Positions 29,636 to 36,987 of a DNA stretch of 40,420 nucleotides are shown piece after piece. The stretch comes from a virus. The stretch is from positions 1 through 40,420 of IMG/VR virus record IMGVR_UViG_3300027985_000369; one strand, given 5' to 3'. The notes below the pieces were generated by a model. That model made no database searches and was not told where the DNA came from. It worked only from the letters and a program-made list of their open reading frames with translations. The translations under genes were made by a program, and so were the position numbers. Positions within the stretch are counted from its first letter, which is position 1, and each line of letters starts with the position of its first letter.

Positions 29636-29941
29636 TCAGTTCCTGTTGGTAATCCCTAACGCGCGCAACGTTGATACATCAGTTGCGCTCATTCCTTCCT
29701 GCCACGCAGGAGGCTGAAGCCATTCTACCAGCGGCTGTATTTCTCCGCCGCCCATCTGTCTCGCAATCAACGCCGCCGGGCGGTGGTAGCGGTGCAGGTC
29801 GTCAAATGGATACAGCCGGTAATACTCCCGCCAATCGTTTAATTCTCGGCGAGTGATTTTTTTCTTCAACTCGCCGACCGTTTTGCCGAGCGCCAGGGCT
29901 AACGTGTGCCAGAACCAGTCTTCCCCGCGCTCGGCGAGGCG
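29636..29941 (-). CDS. Tail assembly chaperone T region, made by -1 frameshift
   Basis: The -1 frame after the GGGAAAC site (29947-29941) continues without stops as RLAERGEDWFWHTLALALGK and on to NDWREYYRLYPFDD, with a total of 101 residues to the stop. That sequence matches lambda T-type domains, which occur only as a G-T fusion. The fusion would have about 202 residues. A start at the TTG 29869 would make a shorter, less natural 77-residue product. The fusion recruits major tail protein to the tape measure. Confidence 0.82.
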   Translation of the reverse strand, partial: RLAERGEDWFWHTLALALGKTVGELKKKITRRELNDWREYYRLYPFDDLHRYHRPAALIARQMGGGEIQPLVEWLQPPAWQEGMSATDVSTLRALGITNRN

Positions 29942-30243
29942 TTTCCCGCTGCGCCCTCCCCGTTCAGTTCCATGATCACACGGAAAATCGCATTGAACGG
30001 AGCGTTCTTCAACTGCGCCGCTCGCTCCGCTGTGATTGCCGGCGATCCGTCAGGATTGCGCAGGCTTTTGGAAATCAGCAAGGCAGGTGACAAAACCTTA
30101 AGCGCGCTGTCTTCTTGATCTACAAAGCACTCCTGGAACTCGACGGCAGGAAGCTCACGAAAATGCATCGTGACTTCCTTGCCGCCGATATTCAGCTTGC
30201 GCTCAACAACTTCGCCGCATGCGAAAAGATCAGCGTCGAGCAT
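29899..30243 (-). CDS. Tail assembly chaperone G
   Basis: A 114-residue protein starting MLDADLFACGEVVERKLNIG, with the G-type core HFRELPAVEFQECF and FNAIFRVIMELNG. It lies between the major tail gene and the tape measure gene, like lambda G. The end of the frame is low in complexity (AGNASPSAGKTGSG), as expected where most information lies in the overlapping -1 frame. AAGG is found before the ATG. Confidence 0.85.
   Translation of the reverse strand: MLDADLFACGEVVERKLNIGGKEVTMHFRELPAVEFQECFVDQEDSALKVLSPALLISKSLRNPDGSPAITAERAAQLKNAPFNAIFRVIMELNGEGAAGNASPSAGKTGSGTR
29941..29947 (-). promoter_or_regulatory. GGGAAAC slippery site for -1 ribosomal frameshift
   Basis: Read on the minus strand the heptamer is G GGA AAC in the zero frame, the canonical X-XXY-YYZ form and one base from lambda's GGGAAAG at the same place. 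The T frame is open right after it. Confidence 0.85.
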
Positions 30244-30246
30244 GTT

Positions 30247-30717
30247 TTATGCCTTCCAGTGCATCGTGACCGGACCGGAGCGCTGCAGCGTCAGCGTGCC
30301 ACGGACGATTTCGTTAGTCGCGACGTCGATCACGACATCAGCCACGAACGCATCGAATCCGGCGCAGGTGCGGTCAGTCGGTGCATTGATGACGCCAGAC
30401 GTGATTGTCGTCGGAGCCGTCGCTCCATCGGACAGGCCGAGCAGCCAATTGATGACGTCCTTTCCGGCCTTGAGGTCGAAAAGAGTCTGCTGACTGACTT
30501 CGGACGGCTTGAAGTTGAACGGCACGGAAACCTGACCCGGAGTGCCAAGGCCGGAAACGAAAGTCTTGTCTTCCGTGGCGTCAAGGTCGGTAGTTTCGAT
30601 CTGGTCGGTGGCTCCGCCAAGGCCAGAAACGCCAGTCGGCGCAGAGAGCTTGACGATGGACGATCCATCCACAAAATAGAGCGCAGTGCCTTGTGTCTTC
30701 ACGGTATCTTCAGCCAT
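30247..30717 (-). CDS. Major tail (tube) protein
   Basis: A 156-residue beta-rich protein (MAEDTVKTQGTALYFVDGSS ...) with the phrases SAPTGVSGLGGATDQIETTD and GTPGQVSVPFNF that are typical of lambda-type tail tube proteins. It sits just before chaperone genes G/T. GGAG lies eight bases before the ATG, directly after a strong terminator-like hairpin, which suggests its own promoter or antitermination. Confidence 0.88.
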   Translation of the reverse strand: MAEDTVKTQGTALYFVDGSSIVKLSAPTGVSGLGGATDQIETTDLDATEDKTFVSGLGTPGQVSVPFNFKPSEVSQQTLFDLKAGKDVINWLLGLSDGATAPTTITSGVINAPTDRTCAGFDAFVADVVIDVATNEIVRGTLTLQRSGPVTMHWKA

Positions 30718-30729
30718 TTTTACTTCTCC

Positions 30730-30755
30730 AAAAAACCCGCAGGCGCGGGCGGGTT
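30730..30755 (-). terminator. Rho-independent terminator before the major tail gene
   Basis: On the minus strand AACCCGC (30755-30749) pairs with GCGGGTT (30740-30734) around an eight-base loop and runs into six T. It lies between the tail terminator gene and the major tail gene, inside the late operon. Confidence 0.75.
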
Positions 30756-30765
30756 AAAAAACATC

Positions 30766-31125
30766 CTACCGGGAAAGCCAGTAGTCAATCTGAATTGCAA
30801 TACGATACAGCATCGTCTCCGGCTCGCGGCCATTGATTGGCACCGATATTACATGCGCGTGTTGCTCGATTGCGTCACGAACAGCCATGGCAAGATCGAC
30901 AACGCCTGAGCTTGTATCAGACCAGCAGTCAATCTGCGCAGAGCAGCGATCAACTGATGGCGTATCATCGAGTTCGTTTTCCGGGAGGCCGGAAACCAGA
31001 AACCACGTTACATAAGGCTTAAAAACGCCTTCTGGAGCATCACCATGCGGATAAATCCGATCACCAACCAGCGTTGAGACTGAGCTATCGGAAGACAAAA
31101 TCGAGTAAATCGGCGGCAGCATCAT
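30766..31125 (-). CDS. Tail terminator/completion protein (DUF3168-like)
   Basis: A 119-residue protein with MMLPPIYSILSSDSSVSTLV, then RIYPHGDAPEGVFKPYVTWF and a middle CSAQIDCWSDT, the DUF3168 order. These proteins cap the tail tube and join it to the head. The ATG overlaps the HK97 gp10-like stop. Confidence 0.85.
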   Translation of the reverse strand: MMLPPIYSILSSDSSVSTLVGDRIYPHGDAPEGVFKPYVTWFLVSGLPENELDDTPSVDRCSAQIDCWSDTSSGVVDLAMAVRDAIEQHAHVISVPINGREPETMLYRIAIQIDYWLSR

Positions 31126-31661
31126 CTGATCCTATTCTTCGCGGCGAGCTTCTTCACGATTCGCTCAACGCCAACCACAAGCTCAGACTCGATCACGGAG
31201 ATTGCCTCTGCGGCTTTCTTCTGAAATGCCGGGCGAATCCAAGGATGCGGTCGCATGCGGCTGGTTCCGTATTCGAGAAACCGGCCGTAGAACTGTGGCG
31301 GCTCTTTTTCGTACTCAAGCCCAGCCTTCATCGATCTGACGTTTCGCTTTGTATTGGCGAATTTTCCAGACGACTTTCCGAGCCAGACGAGATACCGCTC
31401 GCCTTTGATGCTCGTAAGTTTTTTCCGGCTGACGCGAATCGCCTTTTCTAGCGCACCCGTGCTTTTCGTAGGCCGCCCGTCCTTATTCGGCTCGGCGACG
31501 ATGGCGCGAACGTTTGCCTTTGCTTCATCGGCGATCAATCGGGCGCCCTTGGCTAGCGCGCGGCGAACCGGGCCGCCGCGCTTGCTGACAAGCTCAGGCG
31601 GTAAGCTGCGCAGCGTATCGAGCACTCCGTCAAGTCCAGTAAGTTTGACTTCGATCTTCAC
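31122..31661 (-). CDS. HK97 gp10-like head-tail protein
   Basis: A 179-residue basic protein with an amino-terminal VKLTGLDGVLDTLRSLP, an arginine-rich middle and the family phrase FYGRFLEYGTSRMRPHPWIR. HK97 gp10 relatives act in head-tail joining. The start is coupled to the preceding gene. Confidence 0.85.
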   Translation of the reverse strand: MKIEVKLTGLDGVLDTLRSLPPELVSKRGGPVRRALAKGARLIADEAKANVRAIVAEPNKDGRPTKSTGALEKAIRVSRKKLTSIKGERYLVWLGKSSGKFANTKRNVRSMKAGLEYEKEPPQFYGRFLEYGTSRMRPHPWIRPAFQKKAAEAISVIESELVVGVERIVKKLAAKNRIR

Positions 31662-31957
31662 AGTTCAAGGCTCATGTTTCGCTCAGACGGAACAGGGTTC
31701 CCGTCAAGATCAAATGCCTGTAGCGGCTCGTCTTCTTCCTGTGCCAACGCTTCAAGCAAGGCATCAAGCTTCGCCTCGATGCGATCAAGCTGGTCAGGAG
31801 AAATACTTGCCACAGTGGCACCTCCGTCTAGCACGAGGAAGCGACGATCCGGGAATTGCGCAGACAGCGAATCGCGTATGTTTTTCATTTGATCGATCGA
31901 CAGGATATTGTTAAACATGACGGCCACGTCACCTTCATGAAGTGTTTTTTTATCCAT
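31658..31957 (-). CDS. Head-tail region protein, unknown function
   Basis: A 99-residue protein starting MDKKTLHEGDVAVMFNNILS. A long helix QLDRIEAKLDALLEALAQEE precedes the acidic end. The start at 31957 follows TGGAG at six bases and overlaps the head closure gene by eight bases. It contains FPDRRFLVLDGGATVASISP, which could be a small alpha/beta unit. Not a recognised head-tail family. Confidence 0.7.
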   Translation of the reverse strand: MDKKTLHEGDVAVMFNNILSIDQMKNIRDSLSAQFPDRRFLVLDGGATVASISPDQLDRIEAKLDALLEALAQEEDEPLQAFDLDGNPVPSERNMSLEL

Positions 31958-32276
31958 AACTAACTCCAGTCTCACACATCAGATTGATATGCCGCGCCAG
32001 CGTAGGATCAGGAAGCACGGCCTTAATATTGTAGATCACGCCACCGTGATTTACTCGCATCGTCGGATCAACGTCACAGAATCGAATCATGATTCTCGTC
32101 GTCACGCCGGACTGTACAGCCTGGGCGGCAACGAACTGTCGCCCAGACATCGGAACAATCTCCGCCGGCACATCCTCGAATACAGCAGACCACGATTCAA
32201 CGATGCCGCCAATGGCGTCTCTCGTCGTCTGGAGCTGCTCAATGTCGATTCGATGGCGAAGTCGATACGATGTCAT
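31950..32276 (-). CDS. Head closure/head-tail joining protein
   Basis: A 108-residue protein of the phage head-tail joining family (SPP1 gp16 / HK97 gp7 type): MTSYRLRHRIDIEQ, WSAVFEDVPAEIVPMSGRQF, then RIMIRFCDVDPTMRV and VIYNIKAVLPDP. It should seal the connector after packaging. The ATG overlaps the preceding stop by one base. Confidence 0.87.
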   Translation of the reverse strand: MTSYRLRHRIDIEQLQTTRDAIGGIVESWSAVFEDVPAEIVPMSGRQFVAAQAVQSGVTTRIMIRFCDVDPTMRVNHGGVIYNIKAVLPDPTLARHINLMCETGVSYG

Positions 32277-32587
32277 CAGATGCCAATCTCCCGGTAAGGC
32301 ATCAGCAGTTGCTCCGCCGCTGCTCTGTACATCGTCCGCTTGTCAGGCGGCGCATCGTAGTCAGCAGAAACTAGCAAAACAACAGCCTGAAAATGATCCG
32401 GCGGAACGATCAGATCATCAATAGTCGTACTGCTCGAAAAACCATCGAATCCGCTACTCGACAGGACGCCTGTATCTAGAAAATTGAGCGCTTCGTAGCT
32501 GGCAGACTGCGCCAGACGAAGCAGCATAGCGTCGTCTGAATTATGCGTTACCCTCAACGCGGCCTTGATGTCGTCAAGCGCACTCAC
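32276..32587 (-). CDS. Head-tail connector (HK97 gp6-like)
   Basis: A 103-residue helical protein with the adaptor pattern: DDIKAALRVTHNSDDAMLLR, SASYEALNFLDTG, and LIVPPDHFQAVVLLVSADYD. Such adaptors form a ring under the portal. Overlaps the 32584-33189 gene by four bases. Confidence 0.85.
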   Translation of the reverse strand: MSALDDIKAALRVTHNSDDAMLLRLAQSASYEALNFLDTGVLSSSGFDGFSSSTTIDDLIVPPDHFQAVVLLVSADYDAPPDKRTMYRAAAEQLLMPYREIGI

Positions 32588-33189
32588 TCTTGTCTCTCTT
32601 CCCAGATTGCAGAAAACACAACAGTCGCCGTTAAGTTTCCTGCGTTGGTCATTTCGTAGTAATACGTTCCCGGAGAAACACCGCGCTCCGAAAGCGCCTG
32701 ACTGATATTGCTCTGTCTGTTTCCTGCCTGAATCCTGATCAAGTCAATCAGCGTTCCGCCGCTGTGCGCTCCATCATAGTCGAGCGTTACACCATTCGCA
32801 ATTACCGGCGCCGTCGTCATGTTGTTTAGCCGAAAAACCGGGATCGGAGCCCAAGGGCCGTCTGCCGTTCCGCCGGCATAAAGCCCTACTTCAAGCGTCG
32901 AGTTCTCGGTGGTCCATGACGTGTCGTGCAGGATTATGTTTCCAGGAACAGTAGCTCTTACCGTTGCTGATTGACCAGCCCCAAGTGTCGTCTTCAAAAA
33001 CGTCCTGAACATCCTGCCAGCCCAGAATCCGGTTTGCGAAACATCAACGCGCATCCGTGCGTGATCGCCGTCGTTGTCCGTCATCAATACTTTCGGCGGG
33101 TATGCCTCAACCCTCTCGGCAAATGTTCCGTCGAGACGATCAACGAGTAACTTCCGCAACTCCTGCCAGAACGGGAAAGGCTTATTCAT
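32584..33189 (-). CDS. Putative virion structural protein
   Basis: A 201-residue protein. The amino-terminal 40 residues are charged (FWQELRKLLVDRLDGTF); the rest is beta-rich with SGGTLIDLIRIQAGNRQSNI and a final GTYYYEMTNAGNLTATVVF. It sits between the connector and the sugar/methyl transfer genes. The fold could be a head decoration or a neck protein, but there is no firm family match. Confidence 0.65.
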   Translation of the reverse strand: MNKPFPFWQELRKLLVDRLDGTFAERVEAYPPKVLMTDNDGDHARMRVDVSQTGFWAGRMFRTFLKTTLGAGQSATVRATVPGNIILHDTSWTTENSTLEVGLYAGGTADGPWAPIPVFRLNNMTTAPVIANGVTLDYDGAHSGGTLIDLIRIQAGNRQSNISQALSERGVSPGTYYYEMTNAGNLTATVVFSAIWEERQE

Positions 33190-33865
33190 AAAGCGCCGCG
33201 TCCTCCCCTATCCATGCGCGAAGAATCGACCCATCAGGATCGCTCTCGCCGCGAAAATCCGGCTTGTGTCCCATACCGATCCCGCCACGTCCAGGCATGC
33301 CCTTGATACCGACGACGCGACCACCGGAGAATAGCGTTTTCTTGCCGCGAAAGTTTCGCCAAAGGTTCATGTCGATGAACTGAACGCCAGAAACGCATTC
33401 ACGGCGAAGCGCGTCAATTGCGACGCCACGAAGACCAGTGCTGCACAGGCTTGAGTGCATGCAGTTCGAAAGCTTTCTGGCGCGCCTCAACTTGATGTTG
33501 TAGTAGCGCGCCATCGTTTCTCCGACAAGTTCGGCGCTGTCAAGCTTATAGCTTACGATTTGCAGCCAGTCATCTGAGTAATAGTCGTCGTCTTCCCAGA
33601 CAACCAGCTTCGCGCCAGGCGTGACTAGCTTCAGTCCTTCGGCAAGGTTGCGTGCCTGAGTGTTCTGGCCAGGCTTCCAGAACGGCTCAGGGCGAACAAT
33701 CACAAGCTCCCATCCTTCGCGCTTGAACGTGATCGGCTGCGCTTCCTCGCCGTCATCTACGATGATCCAGCGAACCGGGCCGGCGTAGGTCTGAGCTGCG
33801 GCAAGTTTTTCAGTGATTGCCCATGCTTCAGGTCGGCATCCTGTGGCGGTCAGCAACGTCAGCAT
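33182..33865 (-). CDS. Glycosyltransferase, GT-A (family 2-like)
   Basis: A 227-residue protein with the GT-A start MLTLLTATGCRPEAW, the nucleotide-binding strand VRWIIVDDGEE at 31-41, the EDDD metal motif at 91-94 in LVVWEDDDYYSDDW, and a later NLWRNF segment. TTGGAG precedes the ATG. It lies inside the head-tail operon beside a methyltransferase, so it may modify a virion protein or act on host sugar; DNA-base glycosylation is less likely. Confidence 0.8.
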   Translation of the reverse strand: MLTLLTATGCRPEAWAITEKLAAAQTYAGPVRWIIVDDGEEAQPITFKREGWELVIVRPEPFWKPGQNTQARNLAEGLKLVTPGAKLVVWEDDDYYSDDWLQIVSYKLDSAELVGETMARYYNIKLRRARKLSNCMHSSLCSTGLRGVAIDALRRECVSGVQFIDMNLWRNFRGKKTLFSGGRVVGIKGMPGRGGIGMGHKPDFRGESDPDGSILRAWIGEDAALYE

Positions 33866-34416
33866 TGGCCGACTCCAAAAACGTGCATCGGGATATTGCG
33901 CGGCTGAATTCCAGGCTCGCCGTGGTCATTCAAGCTAAGGTATATACCGCCAGCGTATTCTGTATTGATGTTATTGAATCCTGCATCTTCAAGCAGGAGG
34001 CGCAGACCGGATTGCGTGTATCGGTAAAAATCGTCCGGGAATCCATGTTCAGGGAAGGCAAAAAGCGTTGTGATGATGACCCATCCGCCTGGCCGAATCA
34101 CCTTGCGAAGCTCAGGTAGCGCTTTCCATGGGCGGGCGACGTGCTCCAAGACCTCGGAGCACAAGACACCAGAGAATCTTCCGATCCACTCCTTCGGCAG
34201 ATTATGGATGTCGGCGACAAGATCCACTCCGGCGCCGTCCTGCATGTCTATTCCGGTCCATTGGCCTTGAGCGAGGTCGCGGTTGTTCATCCACCACGCG
34301 CGCGCATCTGTCATTTTCGAACCAACCTCAAGCACATCATCGCCGAGCAACGTAGCGTGACGCTCGATATAGTCACGGACTCGGCCGCGAACGGAGGTCA
34401 TTGGCATCTTCAGCAC
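33859..34416 (-). CDS. SAM-dependent methyltransferase (class I)
   Basis: A 185-residue enzyme with a Rossmann-type SAM fold: DDVLEVGS (motif I), GVDLVADIHNLP, then SEVLEHVARPWKALPELRKV and RPGGWVIITTLF. The start is a GTG at 34416 with GAGG seven bases upstream, overlapping the previous stop. The sequence resembles small-molecule or sugar methyltransferases of the Methyltransf_11 type more than DNA methylases. Its neighbours suggest it modifies the same glycan as the glycosyltransferase. Confidence 0.82.
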   Translation of the reverse strand: MLKMPMTSVRGRVRDYIERHATLLGDDVLEVGSKMTDARAWWMNNRDLAQGQWTGIDMQDGAGVDLVADIHNLPKEWIGRFSGVLCSEVLEHVARPWKALPELRKVIRPGGWVIITTLFAFPEHGFPDDFYRYTQSGLRLLLEDAGFNNINTEYAGGIYLSLNDHGEPGIQPRNIPMHVFGVGQC

Positions 34417-34808
34417 AACACATCCTCAAGATTTGCTCTCGGCCAGCACGTCAGCGCCGTTTCGCGCGAGCAGTTGATGATTTCGATTTCGGTCAGCTCT
34501 TCCGCCATCTGCCTAAACTTCCCGATCCACTTGTCTGCTCCGTGCGCGTTTCCCATTCCGCGCGGGTGATCGGAATGCCAATGAGCCTTGCCTCCGGTAT
34601 GCTGGCAATCGAACCCCAGAAGAACGATCCGTGACGCCCCTCCTTCCGCCGCCATGCGAATGGTCGCGGCGCCAGAATTTCCGTAATTCTTAAAACCGTC
34701 ATTCAGCTTCGTGACGTTGAACTTTTCCGGCTGCTGGTTGTTGCTGTAGCGATGAATTCCGGTCATCAGAACTTCGTCTCCGTAATTCCGCCACCATTGG
34801 CGGTCCAT
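34410..34808 (-). CDS. MptE/DUF115-like glycan-associated protein (5' end uncertain)
   Basis: The ATG-started frame gives 132 residues with the phage-conserved phrases DRQWWRNYGDEVL and LLGFDCQHTGGKAHWHSDHP, then INCSRETALTCWPR. However, the same frame stays open to 35051 and upstream codons encode natural sequence, YTVVCIASGPSLTADDCEKV and FRAAPWADALFA, the usual start of this family. No ATG, GTG or TTG is in frame there. So the true protein is about 185-190 residues and its start has been lost by a frameshift, or it is made by frameshifting from the upstream gene. DUF115/MptE relatives act near sugar-transfer steps. Confidence 0.75.
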   Translation of the reverse strand: MDRQWWRNYGDEVLMTGIHRYSNNQQPEKFNVTKLNDGFKNYGNSGAATIRMAAEGGASRIVLLGFDCQHTGGKAHWHSDHPRGMGNAHGADKWIGKFRQMAEELTEIEIINCSRETALTCWPRANLEDVLC

Positions 34809-34861
34809 CGCAAAAAGTGCGTCAGCCCACGGCGCCGCCCGAAACGTTGTGTTTGCTACGA

Positions 34862-35134
34862 TTACCGCTTTCGAATCCGACGACTTGCGCCAGGCTCTGA
34901 CTTTTTCGCAGTCGTCTGCGGTGAGGCTTGGGCCGGAAGCGATGCAGACGACGGTGTATCCTCGCCAACGGCCACGGAGGGGCGATCCTGAGATTCCTTG
35001 GTCTCGAACGCAACAGCATCGCCGCGCTCGATCAAAAACCTGCCAAGCTGATCAGGAACATCGACAGGAACGTCTTTCCTGAGCCTGCCCATCTGCGTCA
35101 AAACCGGCTTCGCTGAGGTAACAACAATTTTCAT
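34862..35134 (-). CDS. Small protein following the capsid gene
   Basis: A 90-residue protein starting MKIVVTSAKPVLTQMGRLRK, with DQLGRFLIERGDAVAFETKE and a Ser/Ala-rich tail. AAAGGA lies six bases before the ATG at 35134. The tail from about residue 55 overlaps the conserved -1 frame of the DUF115-like gene, so it may itself be an out-of-frame extension caused by an indel. Confidence 0.7.
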   Translation of the reverse strand: MKIVVTSAKPVLTQMGRLRKDVPVDVPDQLGRFLIERGDAVAFETKESQDRPSVAVGEDTPSSASLPAQASPQTTAKKSEPGASRRIRKR

Positions 35135-35147
35135 GATGCGTCCTTTG

Positions 35148-35174
35148 AAAAACGGGGCCGCCGAAGCGACCCCG
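35148..35174 (-). terminator. Terminator after the major capsid gene
   Basis: On the minus strand CGGGG (35174-35170) pairs with CCCCG (35157-35153) and is followed by five T, seven bases after the capsid stop. Terminators are frequently placed after strongly expressed capsid genes to lower downstream expression. Confidence 0.65.
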
Positions 35175-35180
35175 CTATCA

Positions 35181-36323
35181 TCAGGCGGTGAAGTCGCCGT
35201 AACGGATGCCGGATGCACGCTCGACGCCGAGGCCGAGACGCTCTTCAGCACGGATCGTGATCAGGTTCTTCGTGAAGTCGTCGTTCACGTAGCCCATGTC
35301 GATCACGGCGCCAGCGCGGTTGTACAGCACCGTCGAAGCGCGCAGAGCGCCGACGAGGAACTTGCCGGACGCCATGTTGTTCGACAGCACGATACGCAGG
35401 CCGAACGGGTTCATGCCGGCGTTCATGCCAGGCATACCGTACAGATACTGGCCGGTGCCAGCGCCTTCACGCGTCCGTTCCATCGCGCCCCAGTCGGCCG
35501 GATTGACGATGACGGTATCCGGCATCCGTCCGATTGCCCACAGCGCATACTTCGCGCGGTTGATCGCATCGACAAGCAGGTCGTCGGAGGTCGGCGAGTA
35601 GGCGGTGAAGTTGCCGGTATCGGTCAGCCCGGACAGATTCGGCGACGTTCCATTGCCGTTCAGCAACTGGGCGTCGATCTTCTGAGCCAGGCCGTCACGC
35701 AGGCGAGTTTCGATGTAGGCAACAACAGCCGGCGCGTCAGCGAGCAACTGGTTGCTGATCTTGATCCAGTGAGCGACTGTCGTGATCGGCACGTTGTACT
35801 GTTCGAACTCGATGTCCGATTCCGGCTTCGCAGCGCCTTGCGAGACTTCGGCGGCCGAGTTCGTCCAGGACGATTCGCGCAGCGAATTGACCATGTTCGA
35901 ACTGACGGCGATGCTCGGAATGACGTCGCGAATCGTCAGCGGCGCGAAATCGCCGCCGATGATGCCGGGCTTCTGCATCGGAAATACCGTTGTCGTGCCA
36001 GATGTGACGGTGTTCTTGACCTCGAAGCGAGCGCGCTGGACGTTTCCGCCGACCAGTTGCTTGAACTGCTCGGACTCGACGAACTCTTGCGCGGCGGTCT
36101 TCTTATCGACCGGGCCGGCGATGATCGTCTGTTGCTTCTGCGCCAGTTCGTTCAGCGCGGAGCTGATCGACTTGTACTGCTCCGACAGTTCCTTGACCTC
36201 GGCCTTGACTTCGGAATCGACAGAATCCTTGTCCTTCAATTGGCCCTCGAACTTTTCGATTGCGGCCTGCAGCTTCTGCTCTTGAGCCTTCAAGCCGGCC
36301 TCGATGATGTCTTTCAGTTCCAT
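35181..36323 (-). CDS. Major capsid protein, HK97 fold
   Basis: A 380-residue protein of the HK97 capsid family. Residues 1-70 form a charged coiled coil (delta/scaffold domain, MELKDIIEAGLKAQEQKLQA), presumably removed by the protease encoded upstream. The mature part includes TTVFPMQKPGIIGGD, VPITTVAHWIKISNQLLADA, RLRDGLAQKIDAQLLNGNG and the final FTKNLITIRAEERLGLGVER, in the usual HK97 order. AGGAG lies seven bases before the ATG at 36323; the longer frame overlaps the protease gene. Confidence 0.95.
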   Translation of the reverse strand: MELKDIIEAGLKAQEQKLQAAIEKFEGQLKDKDSVDSEVKAEVKELSEQYKSISSALNELAQKQQTIIAGPVDKKTAAQEFVESEQFKQLVGGNVQRARFEVKNTVTSGTTTVFPMQKPGIIGGDFAPLTIRDVIPSIAVSSNMVNSLRESSWTNSAAEVSQGAAKPESDIEFEQYNVPITTVAHWIKISNQLLADAPAVVAYIETRLRDGLAQKIDAQLLNGNGTSPNLSGLTDTGNFTAYSPTSDDLLVDAINRAKYALWAIGRMPDTVIVNPADWGAMERTREGAGTGQYLYGMPGMNAGMNPFGLRIVLSNNMASGKFLVGALRASTVLYNRAGAVIDMGYVNDDFTKNLITIRAEERLGLGVERASGIRYGDFTA

Positions 36324-36333
36324 TTTTCTGCTC

Positions 36334-36987
36334 CTAGATGGTGATTGCGAGTTGGCGTTTCTGGAAAAGTGCAAGCAATTCTGCCTTCACTTTTTCTTCC
36401 TCGGCAACTTGCTCACCAAGCGCCAGGCGTCGAGCGCGACTTACCAGAGCTGTCGCGTCCGATTTCGAGAAGCCAGCGGCATCGCGCAGCAAGCCCTCAA
36501 TGTCTTTAAGTGTCGTGCATGTGTCAATCATCGACTTGACTGCGCCGACCAGTGCATGGCGGTCTGCAGGTTCTTCGACCACGCTGATTTCAATCAGCTT
36601 GATCTCTTCAAGCAGGCGGCGTCCGTCTTCAAGATTGCTCGACCGAACCGGAATATAACCGATGCTCATTCCATCGACGGCGCCATGCTTCAGGCTTGCA
36701 TACACGTCGATTGCGGTCGAATGACCGGGGGTAAGCTCACCTTCGACAAACAGTCCTTTTTCATCCGTGAAAAGATTGACCCATTTCCCGATCACCGGCC
36801 CCCAGTGGTTCCAGCGCATGCGGATAGGCCTGTCGCGGTTTGTAAGCGTCGCATCGTAGGCCTTTGGGTCGATGGTGTCGCCATATGAATCGACCATTCC
36901 GAATACAGAGGCATAGCCGGAAAACTTCATTTCCTCCCCGGCGAACTTCAATTCGAGCGCGTCAAATGCCAGTCGTTTCGTTTCCAT
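36334..36987 (-). CDS. HK97-type prohead protease
   Basis: A 217-residue serine protease of the U35/HK97 family. The core shows FSGYASVFGMVDSYGDTI, the catalytic His in RMRWNHWGPVIG (H61) and the Ser in GAVDGMSIGY (S108), then IKLIEISVVEEPA. It should cleave the scaffold domain of the capsid protein. GGAGG lies six bases before the ATG, inside the end of the portal gene. Confidence 0.93.
   Translation of the reverse strand: METKRLAFDALELKFAGEEMKFSGYASVFGMVDSYGDTIDPKAYDATLTNRDRPIRMRWNHWGPVIGKWVNLFTDEKGLFVEGELTPGHSTAIDVYASLKHGAVDGMSIGYIPVRSSNLEDGRRLLEEIKLIEISVVEEPADRHALVGAVKSMIDTCTTLKDIEGLLRDAAGFSKSDATALVSRARRLALGEQVAEEEKVKAELLALFQKRQLAITI

Noticed and set aside
35133-36344. 403-codon plus-strand frame
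   Set aside because: It is the mirror of the major capsid gene, rich in Arg, His and Asp as expected of an antisense shadow.
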